DNA of 64,000 nucleotides from Bartonella sp. M0283. Lineage in GTDB: Bacteria > Pseudomonadota > Alphaproteobacteria > Rhizobiales > Rhizobiaceae. The notes beneath the pieces were generated by a model. That model was not told the origin of the DNA, did not search any database, and worked only from the letters and a program-made list of their open reading frames with translations. Location of the stretch: contig NZ_JACFSK010000001.1 of the NCBI RefSeq assembly GCF_016100455.1, forward strand, positions 2,225,771 through 2,289,770. Reading direction: 5' to 3'. Shown one piece after another: positions 26,586 through 37,407 of the stretch; the first letter of the stretch is position 1, and the number at the start of each line of letters is the position of its first letter. A program made the translations under genes and the position numbers.

Positions 26586-27347
26586 TCAGAAATGATCCTT
26601 GCGTTTTCTCAATTCGGCAAAAACAGCGACATCCGAAGCATCTTCCATTTTTAATGTGCGGCGTATATCGGGGTCATTACAGCGTAAAAACGGATTTGCC
26701 GCTTTCTCGCTTTTGATCGAGCTCGGGAGCGAGGTTTCCCCGACTGCAATAAGCCGGTCAACAGCAGCAGCGCGATTGATAAGCGCAACATTGTCAGGAT
26801 CGACCGAACGTGCAAACCGAGCATTTTCTTTCGTATATTCATGGCCACAATAAAGTTTGGTATCGTCAGGAAGAGCTTTGAGCTTTTCAAGCGACGAAAA
26901 CATCACCTTGGCTGTCCCTTCAAACAGTCTTCCGCAGCCCAGAGAAAACAATGTATCACCGGTAAAAACCAGTTTGTCTTCAGGAAAATAATAGCAAACG
27001 GAGCCAAGAGTATGACCGGGGGTTTCAAGCACTTTGACATCGAATTTTGCAAATTTACAGCCCGATTTTTCATTGACCGCTTCATCAAGTCCACCAATTT
27101 TGTCGGCTTCACGTTCTGGTCCGATGATCTTTGTGCCATAAATGGCTTTAAGTGCTGCAATTCCCTCAATGTGATCCATATGATGATGGGTTATAAAAAG
27201 AACATCAAGCTTATAACCTTTTTGGTCAAGCGTTTCACGGATTGCCTTGGCATCCGGCGCATCAATAGCCGCAGTCAGTCCGCTTGCCTCGTCATGAAGC
27301 AGCACTCCGAAATTATCACTGCGGCAAATGAACTGTGTAATTTCCAT
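26586..27347 (-). CDS. gloB: Hydroxyacylglutathione hydrolase (glyoxalase II)
   Basis: GloB hydrolyses S-lactoylglutathione to lactate and glutathione, finishing methylglyoxal detoxification. The 253-residue protein is a metallo-beta-lactamase fold with the metal motif THHHMDHIEG near residue 54. Other metal ligands lie in ETPGHTLGS near 110, FTGDTLFSLGCGR near 130 and CGHEYTKENARFA near 165. The C-terminal part carries the glutathione-binding region NPFLRCNDPDIR. It lies downstream of yciB with a 34-bp gap. Confidence 0.95.
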   Translation of the reverse strand: MEITQFICRSDNFGVLLHDEASGLTAAIDAPDAKAIRETLDQKGYKLDVLFITHHHMDHIEGIAALKAIYGTKIIGPEREADKIGGLDEAVNEKSGCKFAKFDVKVLETPGHTLGSVCYYFPEDKLVFTGDTLFSLGCGRLFEGTAKVMFSSLEKLKALPDDTKLYCGHEYTKENARFARSVDPDNVALINRAAAVDRLIAVGETSLPSSIKSEKAANPFLRCNDPDIRRTLKMEDASDVAVFAELRKRKDHF

Positions 27348-27381
27348 TGTTTCAATCCCATCAATTTTTAAAATTCTCGAC

Positions 27382-28056
27382 TTATTCGTCGAGCTTTGTC
27401 TGTTTTACACCTATCGGCGAGGTCGCATGTTTCATGACAACCGGCATTTGCGCAATCATAAAAATAATGGTGATCGGCATGACACCGAAGACCTTGAATG
27501 TCGTCCAGAAATCATTGCTGAAATTGCGCCAGACCAATTCGTTCAACACGGCGAGAAAAATAAAAAACCACGCCCAGCGACGGGTTAGAATTTTCCAACC
27601 TTCATCATCAAGCTGAAAGGCAGAATCAAGCACATAGCCGAGAAGCGATTTATTGAAAGCGAGACCACCAAAAAGGATAAGGCCGAAGAGTGTGTTGATA
27701 ATTGTCGGCTTCATTTTGATGAACGTATCATTATGGAGCCAAAGCGTTAAAGCTCCGAAAATCAATACAAATACACCGGAGATAAGCGGCATGATCGGGA
27801 GTTTTCGAGCAATAATCCAAGAGGCCACGAGTGCAATAACAATGGCAACCATGAAAATTGCTGTGGCAGGAAAAATCGGTTTTTCAAATCCCTGAAACAG
27901 ACCAACATGTTTGATAAGCCATTCGCCCTTGTAATTGGCAAAGAAAAACACCACCAGTGGCCCCATTTCCAGAATGAGTTTGAGCGCCGGCGATATATGG
28001 AGCTCTTTTACCGCTTTGGTATCTTCCGGATCGGGTTCAAAAAGTGAATTGGTCAT
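27382..28056 (-). CDS. yciB: Septation protein A homologue (YciB/IspZ), inner-membrane protein
   Basis: A 224-residue membrane protein of the YciB/IspZ family, linked to intracellular septation and envelope synthesis in other bacteria. The first helix segment [20 protein letters not shown] is typical. About five more helices follow, and the family region [26 protein letters not shown] lies near residue 155. It overlaps ftsY by four bases (ATGA), the usual arrangement in Rhizobiales. The molecular function remains unclear. Confidence 0.92.
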   Translation of the reverse strand: MTNSLFEPDPEDTKAVKELHISPALKLILEMGPLVVFFFANYKGEWLIKHVGLFQGFEKPIFPATAIFMVAIVIALVASWIIARKLPIMPLISGVFVLIFGALTLWLHNDTFIKMKPTIINTLFGLILFGGLAFNKSLLGYVLDSAFQLDDEGWKILTRRWAWFFIFLAVLNELVWRNFSNDFWTTFKVFGVMPITIIFMIAQMPVVMKHATSPIGVKQTKLDE

Positions 28057-29396
28057 TCGTGTTTTCCTGCTATTGCTTCTGCAAAATCCGAAGCTGCAAA
28101 GGGCTCGAGGTCATCAATACCCTCTCCTACCCCGATAAAATATACTGGCAATTTGTATTTTGCTGCAATTGCAACGAGAATACCACCGCGCGCTGTCCCA
28201 TCAAGCTTTGTCATGACAAGGCCATTTACGCCGGCAATATTGCGGAATATTTCCACTTGGTTAAGCGCATTCTGGCCGGTTGTAGCATCAAGTGTTTGCA
28301 AAACAGTGTGTGGAGCATCCGGATCATGCTTGCTTAAAACACGCACAATTTTGGCAAGCTCGTCCATAAGCTCCGTTTTATTCTGCAATCGTCCGGCTGT
28401 GTCAATGATAAGAACATCACTTCCAGCAGCTTTGGCTTTTTCATAAGCATCATAGGCAAGGCTTGCTGCATCGGCACCGAGTTTGGTTGAAACAACCGGT
28501 GCATTGACCCTGTCTCCCCAGATATGGAGCTGTTCGATAGCCGCAGCACGAAAAGTATCACCAGCGGCCAACATCACCTTTAATCCGCCGGTGGTAAGCT
28601 TGGCCGCCAATTTTCCGATTGTTGTGGTTTTTCCGGTTCCGTTTACACCGACAACCAATATGACATGCGGTTTGTGACTCAAGTCGAGTTCAAGCGGGCG
28701 GGCAACCGGTTCAAGTACTTTCTTGATCTCGTCACTCATGATCGTGCGTACTTCGTCGGTTGATATATCCTTGCCATAGCGGCTCGATGCGAGGGTATCG
28801 GTGATACGGATAGCGGTTTCAAGACCAAGATCGGCCTGAATCAATACATCTTCGAGATCTTGTAATGTCGCTTCGTCAAGCTTGCGCTTGGTAAAAATGG
28901 AACTGATCGAATCGCCAAGTTGGCGGGAGGAACGGGCTAAGCCCGATTTTAACCGCTCAAACCACGACATTTTTTTTGGTTCATGGAGCGGCAAAGCCGG
29001 CTTGATAACCTTGTTTTCGTTCCTCGTCACCTTGTCGGTAATTGTTACGGTTTTGTGAGCCGGAAGGTTTGTTCCTGCCTTTGTTGTCTCTACAGTTTGT
29101 GAACCGACAAATTCCGCTTCCGGAACAGTCGGTTTTTTTGCCGGTTGATTTTCTTTCTTTTTCTTTTCGGTTAAAGCAGGTTTTTGATTTTCCGACGGAG
29201 TGTGTGGCCGCTCTTCTTTAATTTCGACAGGCTTTTCAGTGTTAGCGGTTTTGTTTTGTTCTTTTGCCTGAGCTGCCTTATAGGCTTCAAAGGGTGACAA
29301 AGTGGGCGTTGCCGCGCCTTTTGCCCCTTCGGGTTCTGAATCCGTTTTCGGGTTCGAGCCAAAAGAAAAAACTTTTTTAAATAAACCTTTAGCCAT
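28053..29396 (-). CDS. ftsY: Signal recognition particle receptor FtsY
   Basis: FtsY docks SRP-ribosome complexes at the inner membrane. The 447-residue protein has a long Lys/Glu/Pro-rich acidic A domain (1-140), the helical N domain, and the SRP GTPase: G1 [15 protein letters not shown] near 249, [16 protein letters not shown] near 333, and [10 protein letters not shown] near 395. The A domain is low complexity and probably binds lipids. It is co-transcribed with mtaB (12-bp gap) and yciB. Confidence 0.96.
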   Translation of the reverse strand: MAKGLFKKVFSFGSNPKTDSEPEGAKGAATPTLSPFEAYKAAQAKEQNKTANTEKPVEIKEERPHTPSENQKPALTEKKKKENQPAKKPTVPEAEFVGSQTVETTKAGTNLPAHKTVTITDKVTRNENKVIKPALPLHEPKKMSWFERLKSGLARSSRQLGDSISSIFTKRKLDEATLQDLEDVLIQADLGLETAIRITDTLASSRYGKDISTDEVRTIMSDEIKKVLEPVARPLELDLSHKPHVILVVGVNGTGKTTTIGKLAAKLTTGGLKVMLAAGDTFRAAAIEQLHIWGDRVNAPVVSTKLGADAASLAYDAYEKAKAAGSDVLIIDTAGRLQNKTELMDELAKIVRVLSKHDPDAPHTVLQTLDATTGQNALNQVEIFRNIAGVNGLVMTKLDGTARGGILVAIAAKYKLPVYFIGVGEGIDDLEPFAASDFAEAIAGKHE

Positions 29397-29408
29397 AAAA
29401 ATCCCCGG

Positions 29409-30692
29409 TCAGGCAGCGTTACGTTCGGTGAGCTTGGCAATAAGCTTGTCGCCATCCTGGCCGACAATATGGCCTTTAACGATGGTTCCGGCAATTGCAC
29501 CGTCGATTTTAGTCAGTGTGAAATCTTCCGTGTGGCCGATTCCATCATGTTCGACAAGAATCATGTGTTCGGTGTTTTGTAAATGCTCGAGATGCTTCTT
29601 ATAGGCTTTTTGTCCCTTTTGCCGCAGTTTTTCGGCCCTCAGTTTGACAATGTGGCGATCAACCTGTGGCATTCGGGCAGCCGGTGTGCCTTCTCGCGGG
29701 CTATAAGGAAAGACATGAAGATGTGTCAGTTGACAATCATCAACAAGCGCCAATGTGTTTTCGAACATCTCATCGGTTTCGGTCGGAAAACCGGCAATAA
29801 GATCGGCGCCATAAACCATTTCGGGACGCCTTTCGCGTAAATCATTGCAAAACCGGATCGATTGATCGCGTAAATGGCGCCTTTTCATGCGTTTCAAAAT
29901 CATATTGTCGCCAGCCTGAAGTGAAAGATGCAAATGTGGCATTAACCGTGGTTCATAAGCCAGTAATTCCATCAATTCGTCATCGACTTCTACCGAATCT
30001 ATGGAAGAGAGGCGCAAACGCGCAAGATCGGGAACGTTTCTCAAAATCGAACCGACAAGTTTTCCGAGCGTTGCCTTTCCGGGAAGATCAGGCCCATAAC
30101 TGGTAAGATCGACACCGGTGAGGACAACTTCCTGATAGCCGTTTCCGTTAAGGCGTTTTATCTGTTCGACAACCGCACCCATTGGAACCGAGCGTGACGG
30201 CCCCCGTCCATAAGGAATAATGCAAAATGTGCAGCGATGATCACAACCGTTTTGCACTTGCACGAATGCGCGTGAATGACCTTCAATCGAGTCAACCATA
30301 TGGGGCGCATTTTCTTTCACATCCATGATATCGTTGACTTTGAGTTTTTCGTAATTGTTGACACCAAAATCCGGAAGCTGACGATAGAAATGGGCATGCA
30401 GTTTTTCTTCATTTCCCAAAACCAGATCAACTTCGTCCATATTGGCAAAATCCTGCCCCAGAGTTTGGGCAGCACAGCCTGTCACAATGATACGTGCAAG
30501 CGGGTTTTCGCGCCTTGCTTTGCGTATTGCCTGTTTTGCCTGACGAACTGCTTCGGCCGTGACAGCACATGTATTGAAGATGACAGCGCCGTTTTCCAAC
30601 TTATCAAGGCCGGCTGCAGCACTTTCTTTGCGCATGACCTCCGATTCAAATGCATTAAGCCGACAGCCGAAGGTGACAATTTCAGTTGCCAT
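29409..30692 (-). CDS. mtaB: tRNA t6A37 methylthiotransferase MtaB
   Basis: MtaB is a radical-SAM enzyme that adds a methylthio group to t6A37 in ANN-decoding tRNAs. The 427-residue protein has three domains. The UPF0004 domain has cysteines in FGCRLNAFE, FNTCAVTAEA and VTGCAAQ. The radical-SAM cluster motif is in GCDHRCTFCIIPYGRGPSRS near residue 150. A C-terminal TRAM-like domain follows. It overlaps dapF by one base (TAATG), so translation is coupled. Confidence 0.95.
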   Translation of the reverse strand: MATEIVTFGCRLNAFESEVMRKESAAAGLDKLENGAVIFNTCAVTAEAVRQAKQAIRKARRENPLARIIVTGCAAQTLGQDFANMDEVDLVLGNEEKLHAHFYRQLPDFGVNNYEKLKVNDIMDVKENAPHMVDSIEGHSRAFVQVQNGCDHRCTFCIIPYGRGPSRSVPMGAVVEQIKRLNGNGYQEVVLTGVDLTSYGPDLPGKATLGKLVGSILRNVPDLARLRLSSIDSVEVDDELMELLAYEPRLMPHLHLSLQAGDNMILKRMKRRHLRDQSIRFCNDLRERRPEMVYGADLIAGFPTETDEMFENTLALVDDCQLTHLHVFPYSPREGTPAARMPQVDRHIVKLRAEKLRQKGQKAYKKHLEHLQNTEHMILVEHDGIGHTEDFTLTKIDGAIAGTIVKGHIVGQDGDKLIAKLTERNAA

Positions 30693-31537
30693 TACGAAAT
30701 CCTTTGATGTTCACCTGAAACCGGATCGAACTTTCCGCTAAATTCGAATTCCGTTGGTCCTGTCATGATGATATGGTTGTCTTTATCCCATAAAATATCA
30801 AGTTTTCCACCCGGTAGAGTTACAGTCACATGCCGTTTTGTGAGTGAACGTCTTGATGCGGCAACAGTTGCTGCACAGGAAGCTGTACCACAAGCGCGTG
30901 TAAGGCCTGCTCCTCTTTCCCATGTCCGCAAAGTCAACGAAGTGGGTGATGTGACGTGGGCAATCGAAATATTGCAACGTTCGGGAAAAAACGGGTCATG
31001 TTCAAGTTCGGGACCATATTTATCAAGAGCTATGTTCTCAATATCATCGCCAACAAAGAAAATTGCATGGGGGTTTCCCATAGAAACCAGCGAGGCATCA
31101 CGAAGCGGCCCGCGACCGATTTCGGCGTGGTTTGTATCGGCAATGGCATGTGACACAGGTATTTCCTGCCATTCAAGATGCGGAATTCCCATATCGACCG
31201 ATACCAGACCGTTTTCACGGCGCTTTGCTTTGACAATACCGGCAACGGTATCCAATTTGAAATTGTCGCCCAGATTTTGTTTATAGAGCCATTCAACGAC
31301 GCAACGTGTACCGTTTCCACAGGCCTGGGCCTTGGATCCATCCGAGTTCCATATGACAATGTGATAATCACTACCGGATTTTGTCGGCTTATGGACTGCC
31401 ATTATCTGGTCGAAAGCCGTATCGCTTTTTTTTGCCAGAGCGATAGCAGCTTTTGGTGTTATATCGGTTTGGGCCTCGCGCATATCGGCAACAATTATTT
31501 CATTGCCGAGGCCATTCATTTTTTCAAAAGGGATCAT
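30692..31537 (-). CDS. dapF: Diaminopimelate epimerase
   Basis: DapF interconverts LL- and meso-diaminopimelate for lysine and peptidoglycan synthesis. At 281 residues it has normal length. The two catalytic cysteines lie in ACGNGTRCV near residue 75 and TRACGTASCAA near 220. The N-terminus PFEKMNGLGNEIIVAD is typical. It is the first gene of the leftward dapF-mtaB-ftsY-yciB-gloB group, whose promoter must lie in the 486-bp region to the right. Confidence 0.96.
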   Translation of the reverse strand: MIPFEKMNGLGNEIIVADMREAQTDITPKAAIALAKKSDTAFDQIMAVHKPTKSGSDYHIVIWNSDGSKAQACGNGTRCVVEWLYKQNLGDNFKLDTVAGIVKAKRRENGLVSVDMGIPHLEWQEIPVSHAIADTNHAEIGRGPLRDASLVSMGNPHAIFFVGDDIENIALDKYGPELEHDPFFPERCNISIAHVTSPTSLTLRTWERGAGLTRACGTASCAATVAASRRSLTKRHVTVTLPGGKLDILWDKDNHIIMTGPTEFEFSGKFDPVSGEHQRIS

Positions 31538-32023
31538 ATTTTGCCATCTACCTGATCTTTATTGCGATAATATGACTGAAACTCCAAAAAAATTCCAGCA
31601 CAAGTACCTTTAACAGTCGGAATAGACCAGAGATATATAAAACCCGGAAATGTTAAAAATATTGTCCAGATTTTGAAAATGATTGTGGTTCCCAGCATTC
31701 AAGGCCGGTTTCCGGTCATATTTTGTTGCTCTTTCCGGTAATTTCTCGATTTAAGGTAAACAGCTTTGCAGAATCGATTGTTTTTAAAAAATACTAATAA
31801 AAACAATATGTTATAAAAAATCCTTTAATAATATTATTTTTTCTGGTCGTAACAAAGTCTCGTTCATTGTCCGGTTTCTTTGTGGATGATGAAGAACTCC
31901 CGAGGTTTTTCTTTTTTTCTGACACTTTTTTGCTATGTATAGTCTTTAAATAAAATTTAACCATCGTGCCTTCCGTTTGTACGGATTTTTACTGCGCAGT
32001 CTAACGATGAAGAAAGTAGGAAT
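31538..32023. other. Divergent intergenic region between dapF and omp19
   Basis: This 486-bp, very AT-rich region separates the dapF operon from omp19. It contains a perfect CtrA box near omp19. I see no gene or RNA in it. Confidence 0.6.
31946..31962 (+). promoter_or_regulatory. CtrA-binding box upstream of omp19
   Basis: TTAA, seven bases, TTAA, then CC: an exact match to the extended CtrA motif. It lies 61 bp upstream of the omp19 start, a position suited to promoter control. Confidence 0.6.
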
Positions 32024-32566
32024 ATGACAGTCTCGAGGAATTCACTTCTGGTATTGACAGTTATGGCAACAATGCTTGCCGGTTGTGCGAATTCACGATT
32101 CGGCAACAATGGCGGCGGTGAGCCACCGCAAGTGGTTATGCCGGGTCCGGCAAGTTCGGGTGGGGTCAGCCAATCAGAGTTGCCACCGCCGGATAATTTT
32201 CCGTCTGCGCCCAATAATAGCGTAAGTAGCAGTGCCCCGCAGTCGCAAACCGATGTAGCCAGTCTTCAACCACCTGCAAACGCTTCGGATTTAACGCCGG
32301 GAGCAATTGCCGGCGTATGGAAAGCCTCGGTTGGCGGGTTGAATTGCCAGATTGCAACGCCGCAAACAAAATATGGTCAAGGCTATCGCGCCGGTCCGTT
32401 GCATTGTCCTGAAGCCTTCTCTAAAGTTGCTTCATGGGCAGTGAGCGGCAAGCAACTGAATTTCTATGATGGTGCTGGAAGTTCGGTTGCCACGCTTTAT
32501 TCAGCTGGTCCAAGCCGGTTCGAGGGCAATACAGTAAACGGTCAATCTGTTATACTGAGTCGTTAA
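32024..32566 (+). CDS. omp19: Outer-membrane lipoprotein Omp19 (Inh/AprI-type protease inhibitor family)
   Basis: A 180-residue lipoprotein. The lipobox is LAGC at residues 18-21, so the mature protein starts at the cysteine. A Pro/Ser-rich linker (residues 25-85) leads to the conserved domain LTPGAIAGVWKASVGG, then TPQTKYGQGYRAGPLHCP, ending GQSVILSR. This is very close to Brucella Omp19, an outer-membrane lipoprotein reported as a protease inhibitor. Two cysteines in the domain probably form a disulphide. Preceded by a CtrA box and closed by its own terminator. Confidence 0.92.
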   Translation: MTVSRNSLLVLTVMATMLAGCANSRFGNNGGGEPPQVVMPGPASSGGVSQSELPPPDNFPSAPNNSVSSSAPQSQTDVASLQPPANASDLTPGAIAGVWKASVGGLNCQIATPQTKYGQGYRAGPLHCPEAFSKVASWAVSGKQLNFYDGAGSSVATLYSAGPSRFEGNTVNGQSVILSR

Positions 32567-32580
32567 GCAGAGTTCTTGAT

Positions 32581-32613
32581 AGAGGCCGTTAATGTCCGGC
32601 CTCTTCGTTTTTT
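32581..32613 (+). terminator. Intrinsic terminator of omp19
   Basis: AGAGGCCG (32581-32588) pairs with CGGCCTCT (32597-32604), followed by a T-run. Confidence 0.88.
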
Positions 32614-32634
32614 GATACAAGAAGGGGCTTGTTG

Positions 32635-33777
32635 ATGGGATTAATGCGTGAGCGCTATGATGCGCTGGTTGAAAACGGCGAAATTAGCCGTGATGAAGCG
32701 CAAATTGCGTTGATTTCCCATTTTGACCGCCTTCTTGATGAATTGTCGGTAAAACGGATATCACAGAAAAGCTCGCCGCTAGGCTGGCTTTTCGGTAAAA
32801 ATAAAGACAATCACAGCGGAGTCCGTGGTCTTTATATCTATGGAGAGGTCGGGCGTGGGAAAACCATGCTCATGGATCTGTTTTTTTCGTGTCTCCCTGA
32901 CGGTGACAAAAGGCGTGCCCATTTCAATGATTTTATGGCAGATGTCCATGACCGGATTAACCGTCACCGGCAGGCATTGACACGGGGCGAGACCAAACAG
33001 AACGACCCTATCCCTCCAGTTGCGGCAAGTCTTGCGAAAGAAGCCAAAGTCCTTTGTTTTGACGAGTTTACGGTTACCGATATTGCCGATGCAATGGTGC
33101 TATCAAGACTGTTTACCGCTCTTTTCAAAGAAGGTGTAACACTGATTGCAACGTCCAATGTTGCACCTGATAATCTTTATAAAGACGGTCTCAATCGACA
33201 GCTATTTTTGCCTTTTATCAAAATTCTCGAAGACAATGTCGAGGTTTTCAATCTGGATGCAGATACCGATTACCGGTTGGAAAAAGCTGACCGCAAACCT
33301 GTCTACATTACTCCTTTGGGCCATAAGGCACAGGAAAAGATGGATGCTGCTTGGGCATTGATCGAACAGGGAAAAACTGCAAAATCCGAAATTGTCGACG
33401 TTCGAGGACATCCGGTCCATGTACCGCGCGTTGTAAATGACGCTGCCCGTTTCGACTATATTGATCTTTGTGCTATCCCGTTAGCAGCTTCCGACTATCT
33501 CGCTTTGTCAGAACGCTACCATACATTTTTCATCGACAACGTTCCGATTATGGATGATGAGCATCGCAACGAGACAAAACGCTTCATTCTGCTGATTGAT
33601 ACACTTTATGACCGTCATATCAGATTGTTTATTTCGGCGGCGGCAACTCCTGATAAACTCTATCAAGGAACGAACCAGACGACCGAAACATTCGAGTTCG
33701 AACGGACTGCATCACGTCTTTTTGAAATGCAAAGTCAGGAATATTTGGCCAATTGGACCGAAAAAGAAGGCAAATAG
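32635..33777 (+). CDS. zapE: Cell-division ATPase ZapE (AFG1 family)
   Basis: A 380-residue AFG1-type ATPase, related to ZapE that binds FtsZ and to mitochondrial LACE1. The P-loop YIYGEVGRGKTMLMDLFF is near residue 68, with Walker B VLCFDEFTVTDIADAMVL near 140 and the sensor-like ATSNVAPDNLYKDGLNR. The ATG at 32635 has GAAGGGG seven bases upstream; TTG codons at 32629 and 32632 are less likely. In Rhizobiales this gene is commonly followed by mdh and the suc genes, as here. Confidence 0.93.
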   Translation: MGLMRERYDALVENGEISRDEAQIALISHFDRLLDELSVKRISQKSSPLGWLFGKNKDNHSGVRGLYIYGEVGRGKTMLMDLFFSCLPDGDKRRAHFNDFMADVHDRINRHRQALTRGETKQNDPIPPVAASLAKEAKVLCFDEFTVTDIADAMVLSRLFTALFKEGVTLIATSNVAPDNLYKDGLNRQLFLPFIKILEDNVEVFNLDADTDYRLEKADRKPVYITPLGHKAQEKMDAAWALIEQGKTAKSEIVDVRGHPVHVPRVVNDAARFDYIDLCAIPLAASDYLALSERYHTFFIDNVPIMDDEHRNETKRFILLIDTLYDRHIRLFISAAATPDKLYQGTNQTTETFEFERTASRLFEMQSQEYLANWTEKEGK

Positions 33778-35076
<1,299 letters not shown>

Positions 35077-35078
<2 letters not shown>

Positions 35079-35099
35079 GTGGGGATCACCCCACTTTTT
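35077..35099 (+). terminator. Intrinsic terminator of mdh
   Basis: AAGTGGGG, a four-base loop, CCCCACTT and then Ts. The stem begins within the mdh stop codon. Confidence 0.88.
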
Positions 35100-35170
35100 C
35101 ATTCACTTAAGTCGGATATACCGATTTTCCGGGACCGGACTTTCGGCCCACAATAGAAAAGGAAAAATGA

Positions 35171-36367
35171 ATGAATATCCATGAATATCAGGCCAAGCGT
35201 CTGCTTCATGAATATGGCGCACCGATTGCAAACGGTGTTGCTGTCTATTCTGTAGAGCAGGCAGAGGAATGGGCAAAAAAATTGCCTGGACCGCTTTATG
35301 TCGTTAAAAGCCAGATTCACGCTGGTGGTCGCGGCAAGGGTAAGTTTAAAGAACTTGGTCCCGATGCAAAAGGTGGCGTCCGTCTTGCAAAATCGGTTGA
35401 GGAAGTTGTTGCCAATGTCAAAGAAATGCTTGGCAAAACACTCGTCACCAAGCAGACAGGCCCGGCCGGAAAACAGGTAAATCGTCTTTATATCGAAGAT
35501 GGTGCCGATATTGAGCGCGAACTTTATCTGTCAATCCTTGTTGACCGTACGGTCGGACAGGTTGCCTTTGTCGTTTCGACAGAAGGCGGTATGGATATTG
35601 AAACCGTTGCTCATGACACACCGGAAAAAATTCTCACTCTTCCGATTGATCCGGATAAGGGTGTTACCGCTGAAGACAGCGCAAAACTTTGCGATGCTTT
35701 GAAGCTTGATGGTGTTGCTCGTGAAGACGGATTGAAACTTTTCCCGATTCTTTACAAAGCTTTTGTCGAAAAAGACATGAGCCTTCTTGAAATCAACCCG
35801 CTGATCGTCATGAAAAATGGTCATCTGCGGTTGCTCGACTCGAAGGTATCGTTCGACAATAACGCACTTTTCCGTCATCCCGACATTGTCGAGTTGCGGG
35901 ATCCTTCCGAGGAAGATCCGAAGGAAATCGAAGCTTCCAAGCATGATCTTGCCTATATCGCTCTTGATGGCAATATCGGTTGTATGGTCAACGGTGCCGG
36001 CCTTGCTATGGCAACGATGGATATCATCAAGCTTTATGGTGGCGAGCCGGCAAACTTTCTTGATGTTGGTGGTGGTGCTTCCAAGGAACGCGTAACTGCC
36101 GCTTTCAAGATTATCACAGCCGATCCGCACGTTCAGGGCATATTGGTGAATATTTTCGGCGGCATTATGCGTTGCGATGTTATCGCTGAAGGTGTTCTGG
36201 CTGCGGTCAAGGAAGTCGGTTTGAAAGTGCCTCTGGTTATCCGTCTTGAAGGCACGAATGTTGATAAGGGCAAAGCTCTTATTAATGAAAGTGGTCTGAA
36301 TGTCATCTCGGCAGATGATCTTGACGATGCCGCCAAGAAAATTGTTGCAGCCGTGAAGGGAGCTTGA
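35171..36367 (+). CDS. sucC: Succinate-CoA ligase, beta subunit
   Basis: SucC is the ATP-grasp subunit of the enzyme that makes ATP or GTP from succinyl-CoA. The 398-residue protein begins [16 protein letters not shown]. It has the nucleotide-binding region [18 protein letters not shown] near residue 45, metal ligands in [13 protein letters not shown] near 200 and the glycine-rich [13 protein letters not shown]. The length is standard. It lies four bases before sucD, in one operon. Confidence 0.97.
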   Translation: MNIHEYQAKRLLHEYGAPIANGVAVYSVEQAEEWAKKLPGPLYVVKSQIHAGGRGKGKFKELGPDAKGGVRLAKSVEEVVANVKEMLGKTLVTKQTGPAGKQVNRLYIEDGADIERELYLSILVDRTVGQVAFVVSTEGGMDIETVAHDTPEKILTLPIDPDKGVTAEDSAKLCDALKLDGVAREDGLKLFPILYKAFVEKDMSLLEINPLIVMKNGHLRLLDSKVSFDNNALFRHPDIVELRDPSEEDPKEIEASKHDLAYIALDGNIGCMVNGAGLAMATMDIIKLYGGEPANFLDVGGGASKERVTAAFKIITADPHVQGILVNIFGGIMRCDVIAEGVLAAVKEVGLKVPLVIRLEGTNVDKGKALINESGLNVISADDLDDAAKKIVAAVKGA

Positions 36368-36371
36368 AGTC

Positions 36372-37274
36372 ATGTCGATTCTTATCAACAAGGATACAAA
36401 AGTTCTCGTGCAGGGTTTGACCGGTAAAACCGGTACGTTCCACACCGAACAGGCACTTGCCTATCATGGAACCAAAATGGTTGGTGGCGTGAACCCGAAA
36501 AAGGGTGGCGAAACCTGGCATGGCTCCAATGGTGAAGAACTGCCTATTTTTGCAACTGTTGCCGAAGGTAAAGACAAGACCGGTGCCGACGCATCGGTGA
36601 TTTATGTTCCGCCGGCAGGTGCTGCTGCTGCAATCATGGAAGCAATTGATGCCGAAATCGGCCTTATCGTCTGTATCACGGAAGGTATTCCGGTTCTCGA
36701 TATGGTCAAGGTAAAGGCAAAATTGAGAAAATCGAAGTCGCGCCTTATCGGCCCGAACTGCCCCGGTGTTCTCACACCTGACGAATGTAAAATCGGCATT
36801 ATGCCCGGTTCGATCTTCAAAAAAGGTTCAGTCGGTGTTGTATCGCGCTCCGGAACTTTGACCTATGAAGCTGTTTATCAGACAACGGTCGAAGGTTTGG
36901 GGCAAACAACAGCCGTCGGCATTGGTGGCGATCCGGTCAAGGGTACCGAATTTATCGACGTACTCGAGATGTTCCTTGCAGATGACGAAACCAAGTCGAT
37001 CGTTATGATCGGTGAAATTGGCGGTTCTGCCGAGGAAGACGCTTCCCAATTCCTGATTGATGAAGCCAAGAAAGGGCGCAAAAAACCGGTTGTTGGTTTT
37101 ATCGCCGGTCGTACAGCGCCCAAGGGCCGTACAATGGGGCATGCCGGTGCCGTGATTTCCGGTGGCAAAGGTGGAGCAGAAGACAAGATCGCTGCTATGG
37201 AAGCAGCCGGTATTCGTGTTTCTCCCTCGCCCGCACAGATCGGCAAGACCCTCGTCGAGGTTCTCAAAGATTAA
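36372..37274 (+). CDS. sucD: Succinate-CoA ligase, alpha subunit
   Basis: The alpha subunit binds CoA and carries the phosphohistidine. The 300-residue protein has the CoA-binding [15 protein letters not shown] near residue 14, [11 protein letters not shown] near 120, [12 protein letters not shown] near 180, and the active histidine in [12 protein letters not shown] near 245. It is co-transcribed with sucC, and a strong terminator follows. Confidence 0.97.
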   Translation: MSILINKDTKVLVQGLTGKTGTFHTEQALAYHGTKMVGGVNPKKGGETWHGSNGEELPIFATVAEGKDKTGADASVIYVPPAGAAAAIMEAIDAEIGLIVCITEGIPVLDMVKVKAKLRKSKSRLIGPNCPGVLTPDECKIGIMPGSIFKKGSVGVVSRSGTLTYEAVYQTTVEGLGQTTAVGIGGDPVKGTEFIDVLEMFLADDETKSIVMIGEIGGSAEEDASQFLIDEAKKGRKKPVVGFIAGRTAPKGRTMGHAGAVISGGKGGAEDKIAAMEAAGIRVSPSPAQIGKTLVEVLKD

Positions 37275-37281
37275 TAGTAAA

Positions 37282-37320
37282 AAGCCACCCGGGCGACTGG
37301 TTCGGGTGGCTTGATTTTTT
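37282..37320 (+). terminator. Intrinsic terminator after sucCD
   Basis: AAGCCACCCG (37282-37291) pairs perfectly with CGGGTGGCTT (37303-37312), followed by a T-run. Confidence 0.9.
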
Positions 37321-37407
37321 TAACAGAAGCAAATGCTTCTTCAACACCAATTCGTAGGGTGTTCCCGCGGATATTAAGGAGACGGAACAGGTGTTCCGGC
37401 AGAATAT

